A DNA stretch of 64,000 bases from Neelides folsomi (taxonomy: Eukaryota; Arthropoda; Collembola; Neelipleona; Neelidae). Position numbers and translations under genes: made by a program. The notes under the pieces are model-generated. The model made no database searches. It had not been told where the DNA came from and was given only the letters and a program-made list of their open reading frames with translations. Below are positions 39,137-51,639 of the stretch, one piece after another (position 1 is the first letter of the stretch; every line of letters starts with the position of its first letter). The DNA is taken from positions 1 through 64,000 of the forward strand of contig JAQGBZ010000036.1 of the NCBI GenBank assembly GCA_034687125.1, given 5' to 3'.

Positions 39137-41631
39137 TGAAGGAGTTACTGAGCCCGGAAAAGCATTTCCTATATAAAGTACAACCAAATGGTATTTTGAA
39201 GGAGAACTTCTTTCCTCCTCCGACCCTCAGAGAGAAATGAAGGGAACGGAGGGAACTTATGGAGAAAACCCCGAAAAATGCATATAGCCTTTTATACATA
39301 CATATGTACGGACCGAGTTTCATGTTCTTTCTCAGGCGACCGACTCCAAATGGGAATGGATCAAAAGGATGAAATATAGAAAGGTATATGAAATATTTAT
39401 GAAACTTGGTCAGATTACACAAACACATTCTTGTCCGTCGTCTCATGTAGGTAATCTTGAAATCGATAGGAAGGATATAACCCAAGGATGGGAAATATTT
39501 ATTGTTAGGAACGATGGATAGATCATGTTCAAATACCTATGTTAGTATACATACCTATGTATGTAAAACCGGTATGACGATTGAAATCATCGACTCGTGA
39601 AAATCGTTCACCATATTTCTATTCTATCCTAAAATTCAACCAATATCTATGTTTATTCATATAAGTATATATAGAAGATTCCTCATGAGTTATAAAAGGT
39701 GTAATAAGTAACAGATGTATTCTCAAATGTCTTATATTTAAATTTTCATATTTTCTTCTCTTTCAATTTGGATTAATTGAAAATGAACTTAATTAGATAA
39801 CAATAACAAAGGATGAAATACAGTAAAGTTTAACAGGTTATATAAATAATTTTAAATATTTTGTTTTGTAGATTTAGCTACTACAATGCCTTCTCACATT
39901 TGTCAGTAAAAATATGTTAATTGTGAAAATGATAAATCAGAAATGTTTACGAGTATGTCAAACTGTCAAAGTGTCAACATCCGCACGTGAAAGATATGTC
40001 AATCACCTTAATGCACAAAATACATACATACGGTACAGTGTACATACAATATCATATATAAATTAATTTTATCGAAAGACAGACAATACTAGGGAATTGA
40101 AATGATAAAATTTAAATAAATTTGCAAAATCAACGAAATTTATAATTCAAATCTCAATTTTTGACCTTTACAATTCATTTATTTAAATTGTTCCTCAATT
40201 TGAATTTCTTTCTAATGATAATTAAATGATCAAATGTATGCTTTCTCCTTAAAGTGAAATAAGAAGGCAAAGAGCGTAAACATTTTTTAAAGTCATTTGG
40301 AAGTAAATTTGCTAATTTGCCCAAAAACTATCATCATAAAAATTATGGAAAATTGAAAAAGATGACAACTTACCTTTTTATTAAATTTGAATTGGATTCG
40401 ATCAGCTGAAGCTGGCGAGATGAGAATTGATGGATATGTTTAAAGTTACACTTTGATTGATTTTCGTTAAAACTTTGGGAGATATTGGATTAAGTTTGTT
40501 AAATTGACAATTCGCTTTGTTTGACTTTTATTTCTTTTTTGTCTTTTAGCTAATGACTTTTACAAACAAGTTTGACTACTTATGTTTCCAGGGCAATATA
40601 AAACCTGTAGATTTTGTAATATCAAATTTGTGTATTTTATAAAAATAGGAACATCGTACAGGTTAAAAGTTAAAGAATACTATATGGTTTTAATAAAAAA
40701 GCTATTAAATAATTTTAAAGCTGGTATTTGTGTCTAGTTAAATATATACTATTTAAATAAAGGAATGTATTATTGATTTGGGAATAATCTCTATTTAGTA
40801 AATATTATTAATAATGGTAACTTTGTTATCAATGTATCGTGATATCAATGTATTGCTATGTTCGGAAATCCACAATTAATTGAGGTTGTAAACCCTGACT
40901 AGAATTTTGTTAAATCAAATGAAATTGTGGATGGACGGAAGTTTTGACTGATCAAATCCTTGGAATGAGACAGGAGAATGTTTACGTCTGAGCTGTTGTG
41001 GTTTCAAATATAATATATAAAATATGCCAAATGTAGCAAGGAATAATTTAAAATATATCTCAATCTGCGAAACGCCTCCTTACATCATATTAATATATCC
41101 TATATCTCTGATCCTCCCTTCCACCAAGTTACACACGGAATGGATTTTCGCGAGGAAGTCGCAAATTCAAATTTTGCCAAAGACTCCCAGCTCCTCCTTG
41201 TGCGTTGATCAACTAAACCAAAGATCCCAGGAGCCGGAATTGAAACTCTCACTCGCAATTAATAAATAAACTCACGTTTTATTTGATTCTTTCAATTTCA
41301 AGTATTTTAAACTCATTAAAATATTTTAACCTGGTCCATTAAACTTCGTCAAAGCTAACAAGATTTTTAACCATATTATATACTTTAGATAACTGTGCTT
41401 TTTGTTCAATTTGATAGATTTAAAGTGTTGAGTTGAAATGTAGTAATTTCATTGTGGAAGAGACGCAATATTTTTATTTGATGTCTAATCTGTAGTTAAT
41501 TTAAGGTGTAAATTAATTTATATTTATTTCTCACTAGTTATTCATATATTTCCGATTTGGTCAAACATTTGAGATATTAACTGACTTTTTGAACAGGTGG
41601 ATTTCATCCAGATTAAATTTAAAAGGAAGAT
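39137..41631. other. Divergent intergenic region between the SAC2-like gene (-) and the C2orf42 homologue (+)
   Basis: 2.5 kb of mostly AT-rich DNA that should hold both promoters. An acceptor-like tttgaacag at 41587-41595 just before ATG 41632 suggests a spliced 5' UTR for the C2orf42 gene. A less AT-rich patch near 39190-39260 follows the SAC2 start. Frames such as 41024-41269 show no recognisable protein. Confidence 0.45.
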
Positions 41632-44600
41632 ATGAAAGTTCTTCACATGGCCCAAAGTTCCGACAAGCTGAAGGAGCTTTTCGCCGATTTGGGACGACCC
41701 ACTATGAGGGGAATCCGAAAATGTCCGAAATGTTTAACAGTTAACGGAACCCGTGGAAATTCTTGCAAAAACAAGGACTGTGATGTGATATTTCGAGATG
41801 TTGGAGAAAAAAAGAAACATTCGGTCGATGTTTGCAAATTATCATTTGACAATAATGATTACTCGGTAATAAGACAGTTATAATTTTATAAACCATATCC
41901 AAAATATTCTTTTAATCTTCATTTAATTAAATAATGCGTCTGTTTAATTATTTTCAGCTATATTCTGTTCGGATCCGAGATAGAGGGCCAGATTATAGAA
42001 ATTTCGTACAATTGGGGATATTACCAAAACCGTCCGATGCGGAGTCAGTTACGAACCAGTGCCTTAACACAGTGAACAAATGTTATTTGGAACATTGTGA
42101 ACGAATCCAAAATGTAAGATTAACTATATACCAGTATATAATTGTGACAAAAAAATTCATCATAATTAATAAAAAAAATTAAAATAAAAGATGAGACTAA
42201 ATATTAAATTTTTTAATCATATTTACTTTAAAAGTTTTATCAATATTTAACTTATTATTTTTTCTAGGGAAATTGCTCCCACATTGAGTCTGCCACACGA
42301 TGCAATATCCAATCAGAGCCGCTTCCAATTAAGCAATCAATAATTTCTACATTATCTATTCCTGCAGATTGCAAACAAGTAAGTATATTTTCAAATTATT
42401 AATATAGAAACTTGTGAATTTTGCAATGTAATGTATTTTACTTTTTAATAATTTTGATATTATATTAATTTAAATAATTATGTTATTTACTTAACATATT
42501 AATTTTTATCTTACAAATATAAATAAAAATTTTCTCATAGGTCCTCAATATGTTCTCAAGCGAGAGTAGTGATTTGGTCCAAAGAGTGTCAAGGCAATCA
42601 TTTGTAGTCAAATGTAATACGTCGTCCAAACACCCCCTTGGGTATCTTCATATTTTATTTTTGAAATCCCAATCTGGAGCCAAAGACGATTCTAAAAGTG
42701 GAGATAAAAAGTTCTGGTGTACATGTAAAACAAACAAAATGACTGTAAGTATTTCAAATCCTTATATTTATAAAGATTTATAATAAATAAAGATTTGCCC
42801 TTTTATTATAGTGACCCTTACTATAATTTTGAGTTGAGTAAATAAAATGATCATAATTGGATTAATTTAAATGAATATTTTAGCCAAATCGAGATCATGA
42901 ACAGTTGATTGACTACGGGAACAAATATTGCATGCATTATTACGCGTGTATTGTCGCTTTTGCCAGTCGACAAGATTTGGCGAATGAGTTCAGTTATTAT
43001 TTGGCTCAAGCTCAGAACTACTCCGTCCGTAAGAATAAATTAACTTTAACTTTCTCTATCTACCATACATAGAATTAGTGTTCAAATTTTAATATCTTAT
43101 TATTTTAGCATTATTGGGCCATCTTCAGTTAATCACACGATTGTCAGAAGACAATGTGAGAGACGTTGAATCGGTCGAATCGTTGGATTCAAGTATTTCC
43201 GTTGAGATCATGCGAGAAGACATATCGATATTGGAAAGTATTGCTGCTGCAGACGACGGAACTCTCACAAATGCAAGAATTAATAAGTTAATTTTAATTA
43301 TTTAGATAATAATTAAGTAAAAGGCTCATGTTACTAATAATGGTTAATTATATTCATTTGTAATATTCAAGGTCCAAGGGTTGGAAAGTGTATTAACAGC
43401 GGATCAAATAATCGTCACAAGCGTCGATGATGCGCTGAGTTTCGATGATCCAACTTCTTTGGATGAACTTGATGAAACAGACCAACAAGTAATAATTAAA
43501 TCTTATTTATTTTATGATTTTTAAGTATTGTTTTTACCATTATTAAATAATGTTATTGTTATAGGTATGTATGTTTTCCAATTCACAAAACATGGAATTA
43601 ACTCAGAACTCATACCCTGTGACAAATCCCCATGAAATCAAATTGACCCTTGCTGGTCAGTCAGATAATGAAATGAGTTCTCCTCCTCTTTCCCCCGTTC
43701 AAATTGTGACCAAGAGACGGAAGGAAACTCGAAAGGAGAAAACCATTAAAACCTTGAATAAAAGACTTTCAAAGCGGACGAAAAAGGAACTTAAAATTTT
43801 ACCAAAGCGGAACCATACCCTTCGTAATCTCAAACAGTCAATGGCCATCACTACCGTCCCGATGCAAAAAGAAGAAGAAAAAAGAACGGCAACGGAAGAT
43901 TTTGAAGTTTGGCTGGCTGCCGTCAATGAAAGAATCAATCTGTCAATGAACTTCCAATTGAATGGCATTCCTGAACCACTGCTCTACTATATATCTCCGG
44001 TATTAAAAATACATTATGATTATTTTATTATCAACATCAAAATATAATCAATATATTATTCATTATAGTATTGAATGTATTGTTGAATCTTTACTAAAGT
44101 TATTTGAAAATTGCGATTTTGATTATGTATGTAATATACATATAGGAATATTTTGAATTTCTACGAGAAAGAATCATTGCCGGTGGGAAGAAAAAAAGGT
44201 TGCCGAATCAATCAACAATTATTGAAAGGACGGACAAAGGCCCATTGGGAACTTTTACTAAACATGTGTTTAAAATCACGAACTTCATCCATTTACTTCA
44301 AATATTTTCTAGTCCGATTGTAAGATTCCATTTACAATGACAACAATGAGTATACATACATTACATACTACAGATATATTTATATAAAATAATATTTATA
44401 CATATTTGTATATTTATGAATTTTAATTACTTATTTCAGGTTCCGTTGCGATTAACGCTACATTTTATGCAAATTGGGGACAAATATGTTGAATGGACGC
44501 CACCGAAGGGAGATGAAAATTCTGGAAATCCATCAATAATTCCAATACTGCACAGTACTTATCTCAAGATTGGTACGAAGGATTTATTCGGATTATTTTC

Positions 44601-44884
44601 TACTAACTTTAAGTTCCTCTTGAATTTATTTTCTAACTAATACGCTTAATGACATTTCAGGAAGAGACGACAGTTCTGGGAAAGATCTTTTCCCTTTCAT
44701 CATTGAATGGACTCCGGATCTCTTCCCGCAGACTAAATACGGAGAACTCAAAATCATTTACGAATTTGGACATTGTGGGGCCTCGACGTCTTCTGCTGAT
44801 GAGAGGAACATGGCTAAATCTATGAATAATCGAATGGTTCAAGCAAACATTAACAATACTCCTCGTTTGGTTTCCATTTCCTAG
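41632..44884 (+). CDS. C2orf42: C2orf42 homologue, putative zinc-binding protein
   Basis: Homologue of the conserved metazoan protein C2orf42, whose role is unknown. Exons: 41632-41865, 41958-42113, 42268-42378, 42541-42744, 42884-43028, 43109-43272 (or 43286), 43372-43488, 43565-43999, 44146-44319, 44440-44572, 44661-44884. The model has about 698 aa; human has about 574. An N-terminal four-cysteine knuckle (GIRKCPKC, then CKNKDC) fits the family's treble-clef-type finger and is followed by YSVRIRDRGPDYR. In the middle, CTC, then CMHYYACIVAF, forms a CxC, CxH spacing like a SWIM finger. The C-terminal half matches the family block with EVWLAAVNERI, GGKKKRLPN, LGTFTKHVFKITN and PFIIEWTPDLFPQTKYGEL. 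A Lys/Arg-rich segment in exon 8 (about residues 400-450) looks like a nuclear localisation signal. The exon 6/7 join is unresolved: a GC donor at 43273, or a GT donor at 43287 paired with a later acceptor at 43388. Confidence 0.9.
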
Positions 44885-44900
44885 TATTATGTATTTAGTT

Positions 44901-45637
44901 TAGTGATGGACCGAATAAGAATAATCAATCATTCGATTAGCTTCGGCTAGTTGAATTTCTTAAAATTATGCGATTTCTTACAATATTCCGTTAGTTTGGC
45001 GAACATTCAAAATAAAATTCTGCGAATAATCGGAAAATTGGCAATTCTAACTACCTATTTGTACGGGGTGTCAAAAGTTGTTTTCTCCTTTAAATAGACA
45101 TTCACATAAAAACTTTATAGTTTAACTTAGATTTTTAATTAGGTTGCATTCCTATTAAATACAAGATATATAATTATTTGTATATCTTAATCCTTTTGTG
45201 CTTTTGTTAATAATCGGAGTTTTTTAAATTCCAAATTCCATTGTTTTAATTCAACATGTTGAATTTCGGGTAAGGAATCAAAATTATTCATATTTTTAAA
45301 TTTATAATTAATATAGAGCCTAGCCAAATGAGTTAAAAATTTTCTTTGTTGTTAAGATGAATCAAATTGGGGATAAATCGAACGACTATTTTAGAAGTAA
45401 TGGGACAGCAAAAGTATATCCAATTTAAAAAGAATATCGTTATACTATTTATTAGGAATATTTAATGAATTTGCCGTTAACTTTCACAAAGAATTATACC
45501 AAAGAATCATCAAAGAATTTTGCTAAATATTCATATTTGGTATATATTCGACTAATTGTTCGTATTCGATTCGGTGGGAATCAAAACTATTCGGCATTTG
45601 TCCCAATATTTGAAATTCAATATTCAATCCATCACTA
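44901..45637. mobile_element. hAT-type MITE with 8-bp target duplication
   Basis: The termini are inverted repeats starting TAGTGATGGACCGAATA and, read inward from the right, TAGTGATGGATTGAATA (two differences). They are flanked by ATTTAGTT (44893-44900) and ATTTACTT (45638-45645), an 8-bp target duplication with one change, as hAT elements make. The 737-bp interior has no transposase frame. It begins only 17 bp after the C2orf42 stop and holds the first AATAAA downstream of that gene (45011-45016), so the gene's 3' UTR is probably MITE-derived. Confidence 0.75.
45011..45016 (+). terminator. Candidate poly(A) signal of the C2orf42 homologue, inside the MITE
   Basis: First AATAAA after the stop at 44884, 127 bp downstream and within the transposon. 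Confidence 0.4.
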
Positions 45638-45645
45638 ATTTACTT

Positions 45646-46020
45646 AATGGTCGTAACTTTGTTTCAGTTAATTGAACGACGACGTAGACGTATATGTATT
45701 TATTTTCACGCTTTAACGTTCAGTTTCTCACTCAATCTCAATTTCACTAGTCATAGACTCTTAAAGATTTTTAAATATAATTATAAATACATAATTATAT
45801 TTACTAATTCCCACAAATTCATGAGAATTTTTATTGGTATACATATCACTATTTTTTAAACCCTATACTATTGTATATACATTTATTTATAATAAAAATT
45901 GGTATAACTAACATTTTTCTGTTAAATAGTTAACGGATTCTTGGGATCTTGTGTTAATTTGCACATACAAATCGGATATGAAATTAGTAATTAATCTAAT
46001 TAATATGTAACAACTAATAA
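45646..46020. other. Spacer between two transposon copies
   Basis: AT-rich DNA between the hAT-type MITE and the inverted-repeat element derivative. No gene was recognised. Confidence 0.5.
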
Positions 46021-46245
46021 CCTGCAGTGCCGCACACCCCGCATCGCCGCACCTACCACACTTGCGTCGAGTGTACTTTTACTAATTTAGCTAGGTAGTA
46101 GTTACCTCCCTCACAAACAACAAGTCTATTATAGTTCATATCTCAATAATTTCAATAATCTCAATAATTTCACTTTAAAGAAGAAGAATAGATGAATAAA
46201 ATTTTAATTATCAAATCCTTGAAACAGAAATATTTTTACAGATAA
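46021..46245. mobile_element. Internally deleted copy of the long-armed inverted-repeat element found at 56706-57658
   Basis: The first about 120 bp (GCAGTGCCGCAC, then GTCGAGTGTACTTTTACTAA and CACAAACAACAAGTCTATT) match the left arm of the element at 56706. The last part (AATTATCAAATCCTTGAAAC) matches its interior at 57400-57420. The intervening sequence is missing and no matching right arm is seen, so this is a deletion derivative. The outermost few bases of the left terminus also differ. Confidence 0.65.
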
Positions 46246-46482
46246 ACATTTTAATCACAATGTTATTTCATGGCTATAAATGTAAGTTGAATGTATGGCG
46301 ATTTTATAATAAAACTTTTGTGTTAACTTGGATTAATTTTTAGTACTATAGTTTACCAACTTAATGTTAGAGTAGGAATTATTTATTTTATACTTCTTAT
46401 ATTTATTGTGAAGGAAATGAAAAACTCTTTGATGACTTCTATTTTACAATAAAGAGCGATGATATTATAATATAAAATGGAA

Positions 46483-46488
46483 TTTATT
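46483..46488 (-). terminator. Candidate poly(A) signal of the ABC transporter gene
   Basis: AATAAA on the minus strand, 129 bp after the stop at 46617. Confidence 0.4.
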
Positions 46489-46616
46489 TCTTTTTAAAAT
46501 AATTTATAGTATATTATGGATGTGTAGTATAAATGATTGTATATAGTAAAATGATAAAATTGGATAAAATCTATTTAGTGAGTGGATAAATTAAATATAT
46601 TAAATTAGGATCTTTT

Positions 46617-49600
46617 TCATTTTGAGCGTGAGAAGCGAGCGACGAGAGTTGCGAGGATCCAGAAAACGACGCTCCAAACGATGGACGACACAAATCCTGG
46701 CCAAACTGCTGGATGGCTAATTCCCCATCCACGGGTCAACATTGACCTCATGCTCTCACAAGCCAGGGTCTCTGGAAGAATGTAACTGATATCCCGGAGA
46801 ATCTTTGGCATGCTTTCAATCGGCCAGACAACTCCTAATCACAAAATAAAAGTTCAATTTCTCCCTCCATATCCATTTCATCTCACTTCATCGCATGTTT
46901 TAAATCGACTTACCGGAAAGAAGAAGATTGGGATAAAAACTGCCAAGAGCCAATTGGATCGCATTACGTTCCTCTTTACAAAGTGTTGAAATAAGGAAAC
47001 CTTAAATATGAACAAATGTTAATTAACTTGACTGATTTAATAAAAAATCGAATAGTTTTTAATTGTAATTAAAGAAATGTTAAATCGAAGGGTTGATTTG
47101 GTTTTTAAAGTAATTACCGAAAGCCATTCCACATGTTCCTTGTAGGATCGTAATGACAATAGCCCATCCCAAAGGACCTCGGACGGGGACGTCGAAGACG
47201 ACAATCATAAAAAGAAGGACTAAAGCTGTCTGGCCCACCATTACGACGTATTGAGTGATCATGTGTGCTGTGATGACTTCCCCAGTCGTCACTCCGGCAA
47301 CCAAAGATCGGTCAAGCATTCCTTCTTTCTTCTCCGTGATGAAAGCTGAGCCAGTGAGGGCAACCGCCATGAAGAAAATGATACTGAAAAATGCATTATT
47401 AAATTTAACTTATTTTAAATTTTCCAATTGCAATTTAAAAGACCTTCATTCTACTCTTTGTGCACTATATGATAAATAATGTAGAAGTAATTGGATTTGT
47501 GTATATAGATTGTATATATAAATTGTAAGTGTATAGATTTAAAGAGATTGTAAATTAAAAATATAATGTATGGATAATATTGTGAAGAGAGTTTATAATG
47601 TAAGCTTATAATAATCTAAAATATCCAGGTTTGTAACAGGACATATATTATTGAAAGGAATGACAAATACTGTTATAATTCCAGTATTTTCTGGATAAGG
47701 TCTAAGGTAATAAATAATAATAGAACCGGAACGTGAAGGTGTGAATGTGAAAATGGATTAAAAACCCACCTGAGGACAATTCCTGGTGCCATGAATTCCA
47801 TAAAACTCGGATGATCATGGCCATAGATTGGCTCGTCAAACTAGGTACAAGGAAATTAAAATGAGGAAATGTCAAATAAATGTATTTTTAATGAATAGTT
47901 AAGGAGCCCTGTTCCTCCGTGACTGCTCAGGGTTCTTACGAAGAGGGGAAGGTCTCCACCAACAGGATCGTAGTCACAGTCGGACAACAGCTTACGTGAA
48001 AACGTTCGAAACGTCTCCAATAAAATTCTTTGAAGTGAAAACGCAATTTGTTGATCTGGAATTAAACATCAAATAAAATATTAAATTCCATATCAAATAA
48101 ATATCAAATTGACATTAAATTAAACATGGAATAAAAATTTTAATTAATTCATAAATATGATTGACTTATAATTAATTCATATTTTAATCTTACTTGACAT
48201 GTCCATCTGAATTCTGATTCTTGACCCATATATGGTGGCATTGTCCGCAAAGTTCCCGGCCACTCCTCTGTCGATCATATATGTGGAGAAGTTGTCCGGG
48301 AAAGAAATATATCCCCATAAGTTCCCACTGTGGATGTCCTTAATGGCCTCTTCCTCATTGTGGTAAGGGATGAGATGAATGGCGTCTTTAGGAAGGATGT
48401 CGAGATATCTGCAGCTGAGATTGACCGTGGTGCATCCTTCCGGTCCATGGCAAAGCCCAAAAGAGTCAACTTCCCGATTGATCACTCCGACCTTCATGTC
48501 GAGGGGTTCTTGGCCGATGGCAAGGCAGAAAAGGATGGTTTGGATGGCCGGGAGAACGAAGATGAACAACATGAACCCAATGTTCCTCCACATGACGATG
48601 AAGTTCTTGATGATCATGGCACGAAGTCGGTTGAGGCTCTCAATAGGGGTGAAGTGACATGAGGTCGACTGAGCACAACAGTCAGAACAATCCTCAACCA
48701 CTTGGTTCATTCGGTTGAATTGGGGATCCCCGTTCAACGAAAGATCTTTCATCTACAAAAACAATTAAAATAAATAACTGGATTTAAGAAATTTTAAATC
48801 TTGTTAATTTTAAGAAAATCGGGATAATCTTAGAAACCTTAGGTCATAATCTCAATAGTTCTATAGAACTAAATTGCATAATATATATATATATAACAAT
48901 AAGTTATACAAAATCATAAATTGTATATATAGGATCATAAATTGTATAGAGATCATAAATTCATATATATATAAGATAATGTTTCTCACGAGGAAAAAAA
49001 CATTTGTTGTGTTAAAGTTTCGAGAAATTTAAGGTAAAGAATTTGTCCCAATTCCCAGGAAATGTTTTCTGTTAAAAATGGATGGATGTTTGAGAAGAAA
49101 AAGATTCCTGGGATTCCCCCAACTCTGGTTCTTATCTTGTAACCATTTTTGATAATGAGCCCTCAAAAGGTTCAAGAAACCCTTTTAGTAGATCGTAAAA
49201 AGGATCAAAGGGTTGGGTCAAAAAAGATAAGGGCATCTTTGGGTCATGAGAGAAAATGGTCACCTTATCGGGGATATCGGTATTGCCAATGGGCTCTTTG
49301 GATTGAAAGGGGTGGAATGCGAGGCCGATGATTCCGTTGTCTTCTGGAACCACGGCATTGTGTCGGTTCTTCTCATTGTACACTGAGACCATATTGAGGG
49401 ACATTTCCGTCGTCGTAATGTTATTCTGAATGGGAATCGGGGCGTTGTTGGTCGTTTTGTCCTTCATACACAGCTTGAGGAAAACGTCTTCGAGAGTAAT
49501 ACAATGGTGAAGCTTGAGGAGATTCATTGGAGAATCCTCAGCCAAAAGACGTCCTCCTCTCATGAGGCCAATCTGGGAAAATTAAATTAATAATTGAATT

Positions 49601-51557
49601 TACAATTATTAATTTGATTAATTATTTCTCATTCATTTAATAGTTAAATAAGAATTTGTCGTACAGTGTGAGCTTGCTTGGCTTCTTCGATGTAATGTGT
49701 GGTGATTACAACTGTAGTTTTCCCAGTTGCCACCAAACTACAGAGATGATTCCAAATGCTATAAAAAGTTTAAAAAATCATGTTGTATAAAATATCTTTA
49801 TATAAAATACTTTAATTGTTTCACAATTAAGTTTAATTTAAATAGGGTTAGAGTTAAATACCTTTGCCTCAGAAGCGGATCAACTCCAACTGTTGGTTCG
49901 TCCAAAATGAGGAGTTCTGGATCATGGAGAAGTGCAACGGCAAAGGACACTCGTCGCTGTTGACCTCCGCTACAACCAAATTCAAATCAAATTTTAATTT
50001 TGATTGCAATTTAAAAAAACGATTTAGCCAAACATAAATATTAAATACAATCTACATTTAACTTATTTACAAGTGTTTTTGTTCACACAATTTTAGTAAA
50101 TATTTGACTAAAGAATTAAAAACTGTTGATTTAATGTCGTCATAGATTATAGCTTGTATTTAGAATGTAAATATGTAGTTTCTAAAAGATAATAAAAGAT
50201 ATTTAAAAACTGTATCTAAATAAGAGTAAGATTATTCAAAGCCGTTTGTAACACACAAAAATGTTGATTCCTTTGAAAGTGAAACTTTGATGAATCTGAG
50301 CACGAGTGAGCTCAAGGCGCACATAACGGGGCTAAATGAGCCATAAAGCAAAAGAAGAATGTGGACTGACCATAATAATTTATTGATATACCTACGTAAC
50401 TTCTAATATTAATTATGAAACTAATAATTAAATAGGACGTTGTTTTGTGGATTTTTTAAACAATTTTTTACCTCAGTGTTTGTATTTGTCTCTGGAAGGA
50501 GGGCAAGTCGAGGAATTTGATGAGGAAGAGCATTTTCTCTTCAATCTGAGCCAAAGACATTCCATAGATCCTTCCAAAATATTGCATGGCTTCTTTGATG
50601 GTGAACTCTCCATAGAGAGCATTTTCTTGTGGCATATATCCAACACGTTTGCCGGGCACGCCGCTCTCAACAGTGCCGGGACGATGACCAAAGATTGAAA
50701 TCTCACCACGGTCGAGACGTCTCATTCCGACAGTACACGCAAGGAGCGTCGTCTTTCCGCACCCGCTTGCTCCCAACAAACTGTAACTGGAAACCAAAGG
50801 TCAATCATTGAGAAATTACTATAAAAGTAAATTAAATAAAAAATTAATTAATTTGAGATTGTGGAAACTTGAACTTTAAATGAATAAAATTTTGATGCAA
50901 TCATAAAGCTGTAGTTTTATAAGAACATCCCATTTGTAATATAATTAGGATTAGAATGTAAGGTCAAAGAGATGTGCAATGAACTCGCACAAGATTTCTT
51001 CATTCCCCTACTTTAATATATCTTACACATTTTGGGTATTAAAAGAGAAATTGAATTTTTTAATTATTTATAAAAAATTTTGGAGGGTTGTTTCAAAGGG
51101 TGGAATGGCGAAGAGTGTAAATGAGTGAAAATAAAAGTTTTTGGAATTTTGGGCAGAGGAGAAAGTGCGGAGATCTGCGATTCCCCTTTTGTTTGCATTT
51201 ATTTTTATCGACTGGTTGACAGGTCTACAACACTTTCCCACCGGAGCTCTGTCGCTGGCTCCCCTTTGATTTACCTTATAGCTCTTTATTTATACAAGTA
51301 GCCTCCGGACACTCCCTTTCAATATTTAGTAATTATACGGACACTCCCCCACTTTCTAATGGCCAACATGGGATGGTTCCTTACATGGTTCCTTCAGGGA
51401 CCGTCATGTTGAGATCGATGAGGACCGGAGTTGCCCGTCGCCCGGATCCATACTGCTTCCAGGCTCCTTTGACGCTCACGGCCGTCCTTCTTGGAACAGA
51501 AGGGAGGACGAGATGGTTGGAAGGTTTGGCTTCCGCGTTCGCCAACGGCGGCGACAT
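46617..51557 (-). CDS. ABC half-transporter, H subfamily (ABCG23-like)
   Basis: Membrane ATPase of the arthropod ABCH type, with domain order NBD then TMD as in ABCG. Some insect members are needed for cuticular lipid or waterproofing export. Exons, 5' to 3' (high-low): 51606-51385 (first ATG at 51557), 50786-50472, 49969-49862, 49758-49665, 49572-49264, 48752-48194, 48055-47940, 47840-47770, 47383-47118, 47000-46914, 46834-46617. About 770 aa from ATG 51557. Motifs in order: Walker [11 protein letters not shown]-loop [11 protein letters not shown], signature SGGQQRR, Walker [14 protein letters not shown] and H-loop ITTHYIEEA. Membrane segments follow from [18 protein letters not shown], with a large extracellular loop, then four to five more helices ([32 protein letters not shown]). 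The frame stays open upstream of 51557 to an acceptor at 51606, so either the 5' UTR is spliced there or a coding exon lies further up. Exon 5's end (49264) is inferred from an AAG|GTGACC donor. All catalytic motifs are intact. Confidence 0.92.
48910..48980. repeat. Tandem ATCATAAATTgTATA-type repeat, about three units
   Basis: Three imperfect units of about 18-23 bp built on ATCATAAATT, next to a (TA)n run at 48879-48895, in an ABC transporter intron. Confidence 0.5.
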
Positions 51558-51639
51558 GTTCACTTCTCGCTCCTCGGCCTCGTCCCCAAGATTGTTATTC
51601 CCGTACCTGGAAAATCACAGGTCACTCACCGCACAGACT

